Shown one piece after another: positions 52,889 through 61,909 of a stretch of DNA of 64,000 nucleotides (the stretch's first letter is position 1; each line of letters starts with the position of its first letter). Under the pieces are notes generated by a model, which did not search any database, was not told the DNA's origin, and worked only from the letters and a program-made list of their open reading frames with translations. The DNA comes from Bacillus proteolyticus (lineage in GTDB: Bacteria > Bacillota > Bacilli > Bacillales > Bacillaceae_G). The DNA lies in assembly GCF_001884065.1 (NCBI RefSeq), contig NZ_MACH01000079.1, positions 1 to 64,000 of the forward strand, read 5' to 3'. The position numbers and the translations under genes were made by a program.

Positions 52889-53416
52889 CTATTTTTGAAG
52901 AAAATGTTGTATTGTTCGCACCGTTTCTATCATGTGTGAAATAACAGCTATTAAATCATCAACATGGTCTTCTGTAATTGCTTTTTGAAATAGAACCTCT
53001 ACCTTATTATGATATGAAATCGCTTGCTTATTATATTCGTATGAAATTTTCTGCGTAATCATTCGCTCTTTTCCCCATATAGAATACAATAAAGTTTCAA
53101 TTTCTTCGCATCCTACCTCTGGTTGTTCCATTTCGAACGAGAATTCCAGCTTCATTTCACAACCTGGTATAAACTGAGGTACTTCTAATATTTCACCTGA
53201 TAAATTCTTTGCATCAACAGATAGTGAAAATGTCGCCTCTACCATTGTTTTAAATGGTTCTGTTAGTTGAAATGAAATACTATACATACGACTTAATGAA
53301 GCAAGGTCCATCACATCTTTTCGATCTGTTACGAGAATATCACCGTGTAAATCGAAATCATAGACAGCTCCTTCCACAATTACCTTTAAATTTTCAAAAG
53401 CAGTTGGATCAAACAT
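52889..53416 (-). CDS. Protein of unknown function (175 aa)
   Basis: MFDPTAFENLKVIVEGAVYD at the start, an alpha/beta pattern in the first 120 residues and a helical end (DDLIAVISHMIETVRTIQHF). No domain recognised. TTGGAGG precedes ATG at 53416. It lies directly before the helicase on the same strand with a 19-bp gap, so the two are probably co-transcribed. Confidence 0.65.
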   Translation of the reverse strand: MFDPTAFENLKVIVEGAVYDFDLHGDILVTDRKDVMDLASLSRMYSISFQLTEPFKTMVEATFSLSVDAKNLSGEILEVPQFIPGCEMKLEFSFEMEQPEVGCEEIETLLYSIWGKERMITQKISYEYNKQAISYHNKVEVLFQKAITEDHVDDLIAVISHMIETVRTIQHFLQK

Positions 53417-53432
53417 AATTTCCTCCAAAAAA

Positions 53433-53458
53433 CAGGCGCCTTTCGATGGAAAGGCGCC
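53433..53458 (-). terminator. Terminator of fhs
   Basis: GGCGCCTTTC and GAAAGGCGCC form a 10-bp GC-rich stem with a 4-base loop and a T run on the minus strand. Confidence 0.75.
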
Positions 53459-53506
53459 ACTTGATGTATATATAGTTTACAGATAAACGAGATGAATTAC
53501 AACCTT

Positions 53507-55195
53507 TTAGAATAAACCTACTGCTTTTCCATCTTCATTTACATCCATTTGCAGCGCAGCTGGCTGTTTCGGAAGACCTGGCATTGTTAACATTGTTCCT
53601 GTTAACGCAACAATAAACCCTGCACCGATAGATGGTTTTAATTCGCGAATTGTAACGATAAAGTCAGATGGGCGACCTAATTTCGTTGCATCATCAGAAA
53701 GAGAGTATTGTGTTTTCGCCATACAAACTGGTAGGTTACTCCAACCTTCTCCTTCATATTGAGCTAATTGCTTACGTGCTTTCGGAGCAAATTCGATATC
53801 TTTTGCACCATAAACTTTTTGAGCAATTGTACGAATTTTTTCTTCCAATGGTAATTCTAATTCGTAAAGTGGCGCGTAGTTGTTCTCACCTTTTTCGATT
53901 TCTTTTAGTACTTTTTCAGCAAGGTCAACTCCGCCTTGGCCACCCTTCTCCCAAACTTCTGTTAAGGATACTGCATAGCCACGCTCATTGCACCATTCTT
54001 GTAAGTATATAACTTCTGCATCTGTATCAGTAATAAATTTGTTAATAGCAATTACGAAAGGAACACCGAAGCTTTGAATTGTTTCAACATGCTTCTGTAA
54101 GTTTTCCATACCTTTTGCTAATGCATCTACATTTTCTTCTTTTAATTGATCTTTCGCTACGCCACCATGCATTTTAAGCGCACGAATAGTCGCAACAATA
54201 ACAACTGCTTCTGGTTTAATACCAGCTGCACGAGCTTTAATATCTAAAAACTTCTCTGCGCCTAAATCTGCACCGAATCCAGCTTCTGTAATAACATAAT
54301 CACCTAATTTTGCTGCCATTGTCGTAGCGATAACACTGTTACAACCGTGAGCGATGTTCGCAAATGGTCCGCCATGAATGATAGCTGGTGTATTTTCTAA
54401 AGTTTGTACTAAGTTCGGTTTTAATGCGTCTTTTAATAGTAATGTTAACGCGCCTTCTACACCTAAATCTTTAACCGTTACAGGTTGATTTGCAAAGTTG
54501 TAAGCAACTACAATGCGAGATAAACGTGCTTTTAAATCTTGAATATCTGTTGCAAGGCAGAATACGGCCATAATTTCAGATGCTACAGTAATATCAAAAC
54601 CGTCTTCACGTGGTACACCTTGAACTGGTCCACCAAGACCAATTACTACGTTACGAAGGGCACGATCATTTAAGTCAACACAGCGTTTCCAAACGATTTT
54701 ACGCGTATCAATTCCAAGTGTGTTTCCTTGTTGGATATGATTATCAATAAACGCCGCTAACGCGTTATTGGCAGTTGTGATCGCATGGATATCTCCAGTA
54801 AAGTGAAGGTTAATGTCTTCCATTGGTACAACCTGTGAAAAACCACCACCTGCGGCTCCGCCTTTTAGTCCCATCGTTGGTCCAAGAGATGGTTCACGAA
54901 GTGCAATTACTGTTTTCTTACCAATTTTATTAAAAGCTTGACCTAAACCAACTGTTACTGTTGATTTACCTTCTCCAGCTGGAGTTGGGTTAATCGCTGT
55001 TACTAAAACAACTTTACCGTCTTTTTCATCCTGTAAGCGCTTAAAAATTTCAAGAGATAACTTACCTTTATAATGCCCGTATGGCTCTAATTCATCTTCT
55101 AAAATATTTAAATCAGCTGCAATTTCTTGAATCTTCTTCATACTCGCTTCTTGTGCGATTTCAATATCGGATTTAACTGTTGTAGTAGTTGTCAT
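53507..55195 (-). CDS. fhs: Formate-tetrahydrofolate ligase
   Basis: A 562-aa enzyme making 10-formyl-THF from formate and ATP. Motifs: [19 protein letters not shown] (nucleotide loop), [52 protein letters not shown]. Length as usual for the family. I chose ATG at 55195, after AAAGGGGGA; the upstream ATG at 55258 has no site. It supplies one-carbon units for purines. Confidence 0.95.
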   Translation of the reverse strand: MTTTTTVKSDIEIAQEASMKKIQEIAADLNILEDELEPYGHYKGKLSLEIFKRLQDEKDGKVVLVTAINPTPAGEGKSTVTVGLGQAFNKIGKKTVIALREPSLGPTMGLKGGAAGGGFSQVVPMEDINLHFTGDIHAITTANNALAAFIDNHIQQGNTLGIDTRKIVWKRCVDLNDRALRNVVIGLGGPVQGVPREDGFDITVASEIMAVFCLATDIQDLKARLSRIVVAYNFANQPVTVKDLGVEGALTLLLKDALKPNLVQTLENTPAIIHGGPFANIAHGCNSVIATTMAAKLGDYVITEAGFGADLGAEKFLDIKARAAGIKPEAVVIVATIRALKMHGGVAKDQLKEENVDALAKGMENLQKHVETIQSFGVPFVIAINKFITDTDAEVIYLQEWCNERGYAVSLTEVWEKGGQGGVDLAEKVLKEIEKGENNYAPLYELELPLEEKIRTIAQKVYGAKDIEFAPKARKQLAQYEGEGWSNLPVCMAKTQYSLSDDATKLGRPSDFIVTIRELKPSIGAGFIVALTGTMLTMPGLPKQPAALQMDVNEDGKAVGLF

Positions 55196-55289
55196 ATACC
55201 CTAGTCCCCCTTTAATTGGTTCTGATGATATTGTATCAGTTTTTTGTATTTTCTGCACTTATTTACCTCCTAAAAATTCTTTCTTTTCT

Positions 55290-55970
55290 TTATACGTTTT
55301 TTAACATAAATACCCATAAGAATGTTAATGATTGTTGTAACTCTGTAGGTAGTTGACCTAACATCTTCTCATTTACTCCGCGCTTATACACACCGATGCC
55401 ATCTACAACTTCAAAACCTTGTTCTTTCGCTAACTGTTCAAATTCCCAAGGCATCATCGTATTACAAACAACGTCTTTGCCGTATAAACGGGGATAACTG
55501 TTTTCACGAGGCTTTGCTGTCGGTCCTAAAATCGCAATACATGCATGACCATCTTTCTTTAAAACACGCTTTATTTCATTTAATGCTTGTAATGGCTCCT
55601 CAGTCCATTCTAAAGAATTAATTGCCATTATTGCTTCAAATTGCTCATTTTCAAATGGTAATGCAGAAAGATCACCTTTTATAAAAGATAAATTTGAGCC
55701 CTCTCCGCGTTCCTTACCCTTTTGAATCATCACTTCCGATAAGTCCACCCCAACTGCTTTGTACCCAGTAAGACTTAATTTATATGTACCATATCCATCA
55801 CCACAGCCAACATCTAACACTAGTGCTTCCTTTTCCACGTACTGCTCAAAAAATGGAATGATTGTGCTCCTGCTCCCGCTATCCCACATTTCTTGACTAT
55901 TTTGATTCCAAAACTCTGCATTGTTATCCCATTTTTTCTCCGCCGATTCATGCCAATTAAACTTCGCCAT
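55290..55970 (-). CDS. SAM-dependent methyltransferase
   Basis: A 226-aa class I methyltransferase. Motif I ALVLDVGCGDGYGTYKL, then GVDLSEVMIQKGKE, FIKGDLSALPFENEQFEAI and LNEIKRVLKKDGHACI. The substrate is not shown by context. GGGGAATGT precedes ATG. Confidence 0.88.
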   Translation of the reverse strand: MAKFNWHESAEKKWDNNAEFWNQNSQEMWDSGSRSTIIPFFEQYVEKEALVLDVGCGDGYGTYKLSLTGYKAVGVDLSEVMIQKGKERGEGSNLSFIKGDLSALPFENEQFEAIMAINSLEWTEEPLQALNEIKRVLKKDGHACIAILGPTAKPRENSYPRLYGKDVVCNTMMPWEFEQLAKEQGFEVVDGIGVYKRGVNEKMLGQLPTELQQSLTFLWVFMLKNV

Positions 55971-56050
55971 ACATTCCCCTACCTTCAGTTATTATCATTC
56001 ATTTCATTCTACATCATTTTCCAAAATTCCTGTTTTATCTTCATAAGGAG

Positions 56051-56235
56051 ATAAAGTGAAACTTTAATCAGTGGGGGATTTTGTTCGTCCCCACTGATTA
56101 TTAGCCCTCACCAATCGGGCTTTTACGGGTAACCCGGCTCTCTTTGCTCCACCCGAATTTTGAGGTGAGAGCCTTACTGCACGGCAAATAGCGAGATGTA
56201 CAGGATAACAATGGAATCTATTTTCTCCAATTTTT
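56051..56235. repeat. Dispersed B. cereus-group repeat, copy B (full length)
   Basis: Begins ATAAAGTGAAACTTTAATCA, followed by GTGGGGGATTTTGTTCGTCC and its closing CCCCAC hairpin, then CCCTCACCAATCGGGC, TTTGCTCCACCCGAATTTTG and CAAATAGCGAG. The copy in the moa operon lacks the first hairpin. Non-coding, between the methyltransferase and a small membrane protein gene. Confidence 0.75.
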
Positions 56236-56320
56236 GCTTTACTTGGGTTTAACTCATACTCATGTTCTTTTCCTTATGAAAGATACTATAGATACACCCA
56301 ATTGAAAGAGAGGGATGTAC

Positions 56321-56659
56321 ATGCGAAGAAAGAGAAATCATCATTTTAAAAGTGGTGAAAAAAACGAAGAGTATGCAGCTGAAATATCACCAGCTGGTAT
56401 TCCGATTAGACATGAGCGCAAAGAAATTGCAAATGAAATAGAAGGTACAAATACCGGGGCAATGATAGGCTATGTCGCATTATTTCTTTCATTATTCTCC
56501 ATTGCTTTTTATCCTGTTACACTCGGCTCCCTTGCGATTTTAGTTGGCTTATTAGCTGTCAACTTCGGAGCGAGAACACTTGGATATACCGCAATTGGTT
56601 TTGGCAGTTTTTCTGTTTTATTCACTTTACTATATCCGCTTGCTTTATCAGCGTTTTAA
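56321..56659 (+). CDS. Small membrane protein with basic N-terminus (112 aa)
   Basis: The first 45 residues are basic/charged (MRRKRNHHFKSGEKNEEYAA, then GIPIRHERKEIANEI). Two to three hydrophobic segments with Gly follow (MIGYVALFLSLFSIAFY, LGSLAILVGLLAVNFGARTL, FSVLFTLLYPLALSAF). It resembles the small DUF4190-like membrane proteins, without certainty. GAGAGGG precedes ATG at 56321. Confidence 0.65.
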   Translation: MRRKRNHHFKSGEKNEEYAAEISPAGIPIRHERKEIANEIEGTNTGAMIGYVALFLSLFSIAFYPVTLGSLAILVGLLAVNFGARTLGYTAIGFGSFSVLFTLLYPLALSAF

Positions 56660-56660
56660 A

Positions 56661-56692
56661 AAAAACACACCAAGTTATACTTGGTGTGTTCA
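56661..56692. terminator. Bidirectional terminator
   Basis: AACACACCAAG and CTTGGTGTGTT form a perfect 11-bp stem with a 5-base loop, A-rich on the left. Confidence 0.75.
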
Positions 56693-56902
56693 TTCATGAT
56701 ACAACATGATATGACCGCATCCACAACAATGCTTGGCTGTAATTTCTTGAAAGACTGGATAATTTTCTTCGTCCCTTTGTTCAATAAACACCTTTTCAAA
56801 TCGGTACATGTTTGGTGCATATGCCCAATCTTGTTTCGTACGTGCATATAACGTTGAAGAAAAAAACTCCTCACCACCACAAACAATACATTCCTTCTTC
56901 AT
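56690..56902 (-). CDS. Small Cys-rich zinc-ribbon-like protein (70 aa)
   Basis: CIVCGG near the start and CCGCG near the end form two Cys knuckles, as in zinc-ribbon proteins. The middle is polar (RFEKVFIEQRDEENYPVFQ). TAGGAGGGG precedes ATG. Function unknown; zinc binding is inferred from the Cys spacing. Confidence 0.65.
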   Translation of the reverse strand: MKKECIVCGGEEFFSSTLYARTKQDWAYAPNMYRFEKVFIEQRDEENYPVFQEITAKHCCGCGHIMLYHE

Positions 56903-56955
56903 TAATACCCCTCCTATGCTTGTCTTACTTCATCTATATGAACATAAGCATAAAA

Positions 56956-56991
56956 AAAAGACCTTCTATTACTAGAAAGTCTTCTCTGAAA
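56956..56991 (-). terminator. Terminator of the 106-aa membrane-anchored protein
   Basis: AAGACCTTCT and AGAAAGTCTT form an imperfect stem overlapping the end of the gene at 56972, with A run on the left for the minus strand. Confidence 0.5.
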
Positions 56992-57292
56992 CAAAAAGAA
57001 ATGTACCAAACATCCCTACTCCGCTATATTCTTTTGTAACACCAGCTTCTGTTTTATACGTTTGCTTTACAGTCATAAAGAAAACACCATTTCGTGCATC
57101 AATACTTTCAAACTGTAATTTCTCTTTTTTTTCATCTACATTTTGCGTGCATTCAAAGCTACTCTCGTCACATTTCAATGCATACTTATCCTCTAAATAC
57201 AACTTGAAATCTGATTCTTTCGGACAAGTTATAAGTAATATCGCCACGAGAATAATACTTACCATACCCACAATTGTATAATATTTCTTCAT
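56972..57292 (-). CDS. Membrane-anchored or lipoprotein of unknown function (106 aa)
   Basis: MKKYYTIVGMVSIILVAILL is a signal or anchor helix, followed by ITCPKESDF. LITC is close to a lipobox but with Thr at -1, so lipid attachment is uncertain. The outer part has a Cys pair (KCDESSFEC) that may form a disulfide. AAAGGAGAAC precedes ATG at 57292. Confidence 0.6.
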   Translation of the reverse strand: MKKYYTIVGMVSIILVAILLITCPKESDFKLYLEDKYALKCDESSFECTQNVDEKKEKLQFESIDARNGVFFMTVKQTYKTEAGVTKEYSGVGMFGTFLFVSEKTF

Positions 57293-57311
57293 TTGTTCTC
57301 CTTTCAAAAGA

Positions 57312-57345
57312 CAAGAAAACTTGACTTCATGCGCCAAGTTTTCTT
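57312..57345 (-). terminator. Terminator-like hairpin
   Basis: AAGAAAACTTG and CAAGTTTTCTT form an 11-bp stem ending the leftward 57344-58192 gene. Confidence 0.65.
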
Positions 57346-58192
57346 AGTCTACTACCCATTGCCACTCTTGTTCTTTCTTATCAAAAATGAGCCAACCTGT
57401 TTCTGTTGCGTCCGCTTTCAATTCATCGATATTATCTAGTACCTCATCCGTACTTTCGAATGATCCTACTACATATACTGGAATTTCAAGACCTCTTCTT
57501 GACTCAATTTTCCCCGCTAAATCAATGTATAACCCATCTTCCATTAACGGAACAAGCCCAAGGATAACTTCCTTTGAAATTGCTGGGAAAATTTTTGATT
57601 TTTGGAAGAAAGTAAAACGTTTCTTTCCAAACGAACCGAGTTTATATGGAATTACTTTACTTAGCATTCCTACAAAATCACCGATTCTACGGTAGTACAC
57701 TTTGTTGTACCAACCGTCATCATGTGAAAAATAAACGAATCTATTTTTCAGTAACGGGAAGAACGTTCTTCCCAGTGGTTCTTTTTTGTGAGCCAAATAT
57801 AATAATTCTGCAATTTCTTTTGGCTCTAACTCATCTAAATCGCTTGCATCATCAAAATCTACCCAACAAAATTCATCAAATTCATCAATCTCTGCTTGAA
57901 TGAGTTTATGTATGTTTTCTTCCTCGACATATTCAAATAAAGTATGATAATGAAAATCTGTCCACTCAAAATTATGCTTTAAAAGTAATACTTGATGAAG
58001 CGGTGAAGGGATGTTACTTGCAAACTCTTTAAACGTAATTCCAGATGTAATAAAACAATGACCCCGACGATTACCATTAATATATATCATATTGTTTACT
58101 TGGTCAGATCCTCCAGACAAAGCACCCAGCCACCTTCGTTTTATATGTTTCAATTCTATAGCATATTTTAACATGAAAAATTTTAGAAACAT
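57344..58192 (-). CDS. Protein of unknown function (up to 282 aa)
   Basis: Soluble, acidic protein with aromatic-rich segments: FITSGITFKEFASNIPSPLH, FEWTDFHYHTLFEYVEEENI, DEFCWVDFDDASDLDELEPK and FVYFSHDDGWYNKVYYR. It ends in LIFDKKEQEWQWVVD. I do not recognise a family. The start is uncertain: the first ATG (58192) has no ribosome site; a later ATG reading MIYINGNRRGHCF (58091) has GGAGG about 20 bp upstream. The true N-terminus could be shorter by 30-35 residues. Confidence 0.55.
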   Translation of the reverse strand: MFLKFFMLKYAIELKHIKRRWLGALSGGSDQVNNMIYINGNRRGHCFITSGITFKEFASNIPSPLHQVLLLKHNFEWTDFHYHTLFEYVEEENIHKLIQAEIDEFDEFCWVDFDDASDLDELEPKEIAELLYLAHKKEPLGRTFFPLLKNRFVYFSHDDGWYNKVYYRRIGDFVGMLSKVIPYKLGSFGKKRFTFFQKSKIFPAISKEVILGLVPLMEDGLYIDLAGKIESRRGLEIPVYVVGSFESTDEVLDNIDELKADATETGWLIFDKKEQEWQWVVD

Positions 58193-58251
58193 AGAAAAAA
58201 CTTCAAAAACTATTTACAATTTCATGTGTTTTATTACATACTGATTACAAG

Positions 58252-58283
58252 AAAAAACGCCTGCTCATAAGCAGGCGTTTTTA
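58252..58283 (-). terminator. Terminator of ytfJ
   Basis: AAAAAACGCCTGCT and AGCAGGCGTTTTT form a perfect stem with a CATA loop, touching the stop of the ytfJ gene. Confidence 0.85.
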
Positions 58284-58706
58284 AAGGATATCATCTGGGT
58301 TTTGAGGGTGATGATTTTCCTCTTTCTTTTCTTCTTTTTGGAACATCGATTGGATTTTATCAATTGTTTGTGGAGCTAATTCAATCATTTTTTCCGCTAA
58401 ATGTGTCGCATTTTGTAAATGAAGAATATTTACCCCGTCTTTATTCACAACTAGAAATGCTACCGGTGTAATTGAAACTCCACCCGCGCTACCGCCACCA
58501 AATGCAGGGTTACCATTCGCTCTTTGTCCCTCATTCGTCTGGAAATCAGAACCTCCTGCTCCAAAACCGAACGCTACTTTAGAAACCGTTAACACTACAC
58601 CACCGTCAGCCGTTTGAACAGGCTCTCCAACAATCGTATTTACATCGACCATTTCCTTCAAATTTTCCATTGCTGCTTTCATTAATCCTTGAATTGGATG
58701 ATCCAC
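58281..58706 (-). CDS. ytfJ: YtfJ/GerW-family sporulation protein
   Basis: A 141-aa protein: HPIQGLMKAAMENLKEMVDV, NTIVGEPVQTADGGVVLTVS, VAFGFGAGGSDF, GGGSAGGVSITPVAFLVV. YtfJ (GerW) is made in the forespore and needed for spore germination or lysozyme resistance. The gene starts with GTG at 58706, 9 bp after AAAGGAGG. The C-terminal tail is rich in Glu/Lys and His (EEKKEENHHPQNPD). Confidence 0.9.
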   Translation of the reverse strand: MDHPIQGLMKAAMENLKEMVDVNTIVGEPVQTADGGVVLTVSKVAFGFGAGGSDFQTNEGQRANGNPAFGGGSAGGVSITPVAFLVVNKDGVNILHLQNATHLAEKMIELAPQTIDKIQSMFQKEEKKEENHHPQNPDDIL

Positions 58707-58828
58707 CGTTCATAACCTCCTTTGTCATATCTTTCCTAGTTTTTCCGAAAGTTTGTGAACTAAACATAAATTTTTATATTGATTTCAAAAAAATAAGTTG
58801 TAATATTCAGAAAAAAGGTCGATTCGTT

Positions 58829-59308
58829 ATGATGCGAAAATTAACAAAGAAAGATCATGAACAAGTACTCGCATTTCTAAAAGAAGAAGCAGTCCTTAAC
58901 TTGTTTATTATTGGAGATATAGAAGCTTTCGGTTATGAAACAGACTTTCAAGAATTATGGGGAGTATTTAATGAGCGTGGAGCATTAAAATCGATTTTAT
59001 TCCGCTTCCATGATGCATTTATACCGTATAGTAAAGGAGAGTTTATGGTCGCTGACAATGAGGCACTTCTTTCCGCATATAAGCCACTGAAACTCTCTAG
59101 TAAGTCAACTATTGTAGAACGATTTGAAACCGCTCCACGTATACAACTAGGTGACAAAAATGAAATGTATTTTTGCAAATGTCTAAATAATACCAACTTA
59201 CCTAGTACGCCTGTCCAAGAAACAATTAAACTTGCCACAATAGATGATGTAGAGCGAATTATGCAATTGCGTAGTAACATCGTTGAATTTCCTACAAGAT
59301 TAAACTGA
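58829..59308 (+). pseudogene. N-terminal part of a disrupted GNAT acetyltransferase
   Basis: MMRKLTKKDHEQVLAFLKEE, then NLFIIGDIEAFGYETDFQE, is the usual start of a Bacillus GNAT protein. The frame ends after IKLATIDDVERIMQLRSNIV with EFPTRLN and TGA, well before the acetyl-CoA-binding core. That core is found 1.25 kb further right (60558-60797) in the same direction. AAAGGTCG serves as ribosome site of ATG 58829. The open frame extends upstream to 58670 but overlaps ytfJ. Confidence 0.75.
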
Positions 59309-59676
59309 TGGGGAGCACACACTATTAGGGAATCGCCAGTATTTTTGAAAAAGCCACGTTAAGAGCATGCAAGATTTCATACAGTTTTTTGGCTAATTCA
59401 GTAACAAATGAGAACACTAAAACCTACGCTAGGATAGGAATACATATAAAGTTGCATAGAATTATATAAAAAGAAAAAGGTAGATTCCTTTTGAGGGTAG
59501 GATTTCCCCTTGTCCTTGCCAACAATAATAGGACGTTATGTTAACAGGCCATGTATAAGCGTAAACAAAATGCAAATTTACAATGCTAAGGAAATGTCAC
59601 TTAGTAAAACAGCCAATTTCCATCTCAAAAAATCGACTTTTTTAGTTATTTTTAAGGTCTTTTTTTACTATATGTA
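59309..59676. other. Inserted DNA of unclear origin within the GNAT gene
   Basis: I find no reading frame with a ribosome site. The stretch near 59500-59560 (GGATTTCCCCTTGTCCTTGC, TAATAGGACGTTATGTTAAC) is less AT-rich than its surroundings and could be an insertion-sequence scar, but no transposase remnant is readable. Confidence 0.35.
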
Positions 59677-59958
59677 TTAAGATTTATATTTTTTAACTGT
59701 ACAAGGAATAGTTACAATGTATAAATCTATAGCATAGATTGTAACCCAAATACCTTTACCTTCAGCCGCTAGCTTTTCATTTAATTGTGATAAATGCTCT
59801 GAAACTTTTCTTTTACCCCATTTTCTAGGAAACCATTGAAAAACCTTGGGAACATTGTGTTTTTTGTTATACCATACATTCAATCTCCAAAAAATGAAGA
59901 AAAACGAGACAATCACTACAATACAAAAAATATCAAAATATGAAATCCCTAAAATCAT
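59677..59958 (-). CDS. Small single-helix membrane protein of the WXG debris (93 aa)
   Basis: One membrane helix (IFCIVVIVSFFFIFWRLNVW, residues 10-29), then a basic soluble part KWGKRKVSEHLSQLNEKLAA and a hydrophobic end. TGGAG precedes ATG. It follows the DUF4176 fragment on the same strand by about 22 bp. Function unknown, perhaps an accessory or immunity protein of the lost effector. Confidence 0.5.
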   Translation of the reverse strand: MILGISYFDIFCIVVIVSFFFIFWRLNVWYNKKHNVPKVFQWFPRKWGKRKVSEHLSQLNEKLAAEGKGIWVTIYAIDLYIVTIPCTVKKYKS

Positions 59959-59979
59959 GTAATATATTCTCCATTCTCA

Positions 59980-60116
59980 TTAAAGTTCAGATAATTTTTT
60001 TCTTAATTCTAATTCATCATCCTCTGTCTCAAAACCCTTAAATAATAAATGAACAATCTGGTTATGATTAAAAAATACATTTATACCTGTAATGAAAGCA
60101 AAAACTATTCCTCCTT
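59980..60116 (-). pseudogene. Fragment of a DUF4176 protein
   Basis: The frame reads NVFFNHNQIVHLLFKGFETE and ends ELRKKLSEL before TAA. It aligns with the end of the intact DUF4176 protein at 62149 (CFNHDKIVEELHRGYMTE, DLREKLVEL). The front half is lost. Confidence 0.6.
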
Positions 60117-60131
60117 GATGAATACAACAAT

Positions 60132-60335
60132 TTAACCTTTCTCTACACCAAACTTTATTCCCAAACCAATACCAAGACCAACACTTAATTCATTTTTCAA
60201 TAGAAATTTAGCCTCTCCATCTATGTCTCCATCAAATTAAGCTTTAAGTCCTTGTTCATGAATCGTAAAATCTCCTGCTTTAAAACCAGCATCTATTAGT
60301 CTATTATCTATCTTTAATTCCCCCTTTCATCAAAA
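60132..60335 (-). pseudogene. C-terminal fragment of a WXG100-locus protein
   Basis: The frame reads RLIDAGFKAGDFTIHEQGLK, then an internal TAA, then DGDIDGEAKFLLKNELSVGL and a Gly-rich end (GIGLGIKFGVEKG). Its style matches the C-terminal part of the WXG100 protein at 62765 (GELGLGTFGYKLHVGQETG...GGGLFGKFVKEG). The start and WXG domain are absent and the internal stop shows it is dead. Confidence 0.55.
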
Positions 60336-60557
60336 TATCCCACTATTATACTATAACAGGCCATAACTCAATAAACGATATCTCCTTCTCGTATAAATAT
60401 TAACCAAGGTAACCTACTCAGTTCACTAGATAGCATTAAACCAGAGAGCTCTACCTCACAAGTTCTAACTGGATAGTTATTGACTCACAAGCTTGTAAAC
60501 TCTATAATTTTCCTAAATGAATATCTAAAAGAGCGGTCACTCATTGATAACACCTCA

Positions 60558-60797
60558 TCAGGCTTAACCTCCGCCTCCACTTCTGCTGAAAATTCATTAT
60601 CCGCTATGGTCGTTGGCGTATGTACACACCAAAATTATCGAGGAAGAGGATATGCTTCGCTCATATTATAGAAAATGATTCAAGACTTTACGAATGAAAG
60701 CCGTACGCTTTACTTATTTTATAACAGCCCAGCTGCTGAACGAATTTATAAACGATTAGGATTTAAAGATATTAGGATGCGGAAGATGTATCGATAA
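60558..60797 (+). pseudogene. C-terminal part of the disrupted GNAT acetyltransferase
   Basis: The frame reads SAENSLSAMVVGVCTHQNYR, GRGYASLIL, then TAG (60669-60671), then KMIQDFTNESRTLYLFYNSP and ERIYKRLGFKDIRMRKMYR before TAA. QNYRGRGYAS is the acetyl-CoA-binding Q/RxxGxG/A motif. It completes the N-terminal part at 58829. The in-frame TAG is a second lesion. Confidence 0.72.
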
Positions 60798-60895
60798 TAA
60801 AAAGCTTTGTTCGCTTAATTACAATACTTTAGAGGTTTGAGACGTATAATGAGAAATGTTTTTGTTCAATCCGTTCGTTGATACCTTTCACTCTT

Positions 60896-60979
60896 AATGA
60901 TGTTTATCGTTATCCATATTTCACCCTACATCTTATTAATGGTAAAATTATTTCTGCATTTCCAAGACAAGGTCGATAA
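60896..60979 (+). pseudogene. Toxin-like C-terminal tail
   Basis: A frame reading NDVYRYPYFTLHLINGKIIS, then AFPRQGR and TAA, ends 26 bp before the GDWI immunity-like gene. The ending GKIISAFP resembles the last strand of barnase/EndoU/RelE-like (BECR) nuclease toxins (often IITAYP). No complete toxin gene precedes it. The reading is inferred from position and the short match. Confidence 0.4.
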
Positions 60980-61005
60980 ATTAATTTTTGGAAGGAGAAA
61001 ATAAT

Positions 61006-61341
61006 ATGGATTACAAATTCGAATTACTTAGTACAGGTAGCTTAGTTATTAGATTACAAAAAGAATTCGATATTTTAGAAGCTTTTTTAAATGTGGAGGT
61101 ATCCCCATTCGGTGATTGGATAGCAGAAACTGTAGGTAAAGTTTTAAACGAAAAAAGTGATCATGAAAAAATAAGTGCGAATATTTTCGGAGCAGATGTT
61201 CGAAAAGATAAAACTTTTATATTTAATAAGTATGATGAAGATGGAATCCCTCTTGAAATAGAAACTATTACATTACGAAAACTAATAGATATTTGGTTAA
61301 ATGAGCATACAAAATTAATAAGCGAAAAAAATAATAATTAA
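61006..61341 (+). CDS. GDWI-type immunity-like protein, copy 2 (111 aa)
   Basis: A 111-aa protein homologous to the gene at 38656: STGSLVIRLQKEFDILEAFL, VEVSPFGDWIAETV, NIFGADVRKDKTF, EIETITLRKLIDIWL. ATG at 61006 follows GGAAGGAG. It directly follows a toxin-like tail, the arrangement of toxin then immunity in polymorphic toxin loci. A terminator with GCCTGTAATAGGC follows near 61365. Confidence 0.65.
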   Translation: MDYKFELLSTGSLVIRLQKEFDILEAFLNVEVSPFGDWIAETVGKVLNEKSDHEKISANIFGADVRKDKTFIFNKYDEDGIPLEIETITLRKLIDIWLNEHTKLISEKNNN

Positions 61342-61359
61342 ATAATGTTACATATAGTA

Positions 61360-61388
61360 CAAAAGATCGCCTGTAATAGGCGGCTTTT
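61360..61388 (+). terminator. Terminator of the GDWI gene
   Basis: CGCCT and AGGCG with the loop GTAAT, flanked by GAT and GCTTTTTT, lie 20 bp after the stop. Confidence 0.6.
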
Positions 61389-61580
61389 TTCATTAAATTA
61401 ACACACATTCACATTCGTATCATTAACCGTAATATAGTACACTTCACTTTCAAAAAATATCCTTCAATTTCAAAACCATAAGATGATGTTCGCTACTTAC
61501 TAATTAAAGTAAAGCTCTCTCCAACTCTTATGGAAAATTTATTATTATCATTTCCCAATCAATAAAAAATTCCTAGGTGT

Positions 61581-61772
61581 TTATTCACCTCTATTTGTAA
61601 TTTTATTAGCTAAACGATTAAATAATACTGAACGTCCATATGCCAACATCCCAATACCAATCATACCAATACTGAAAAATAGTTTCTGCCATAAATTAAA
61701 TGGGAAAAAACACCCTGCAATAACAAGTACCATTGTGCCAATAATAATCATAAATCTGCCTTGTTTAAGCAT
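61581..61772 (-). CDS. Two-helix small membrane protein, family copy 1 (63 aa)
   Basis: MLKQGRFMIIIGTMVLVIAG, then FFPFNLWQKLFFSIGMIGIG and a basic end, RLANKITNRGE. Two membrane helices with a short turn. It is homologous to the frameshifted copy at 62569 (MFKQARVIKIFGFSALLI...TNKFKKN) and the partial one at 63909. ATG at 61772 is the homologous start; the frame extends up to 61850 with a possible remnant (SFNVIVIVLSEKEKK). Confidence 0.55.
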   Translation of the reverse strand: MLKQGRFMIIIGTMVLVIAGCFFPFNLWQKLFFSIGMIGIGMLAYGRSVLFNRLANKITNRGE

Positions 61773-61909
61773 ATCTTTGCTCTTTTTTTCTTTTTCAGAT
61801 AAAACTATAACTATAACGTTAAAAGAGGCAACCAGTAGGTCACCTCCCAAGTAAAACTATTAGTCATACATGTTACATATTTTCAACTGTTATTCCATAC
61901 AATCTATTT

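Noticed and set aside
53668-54012. 114-codon plus-strand frame
   Set aside because: Antisense inside fhs without ribosome site.
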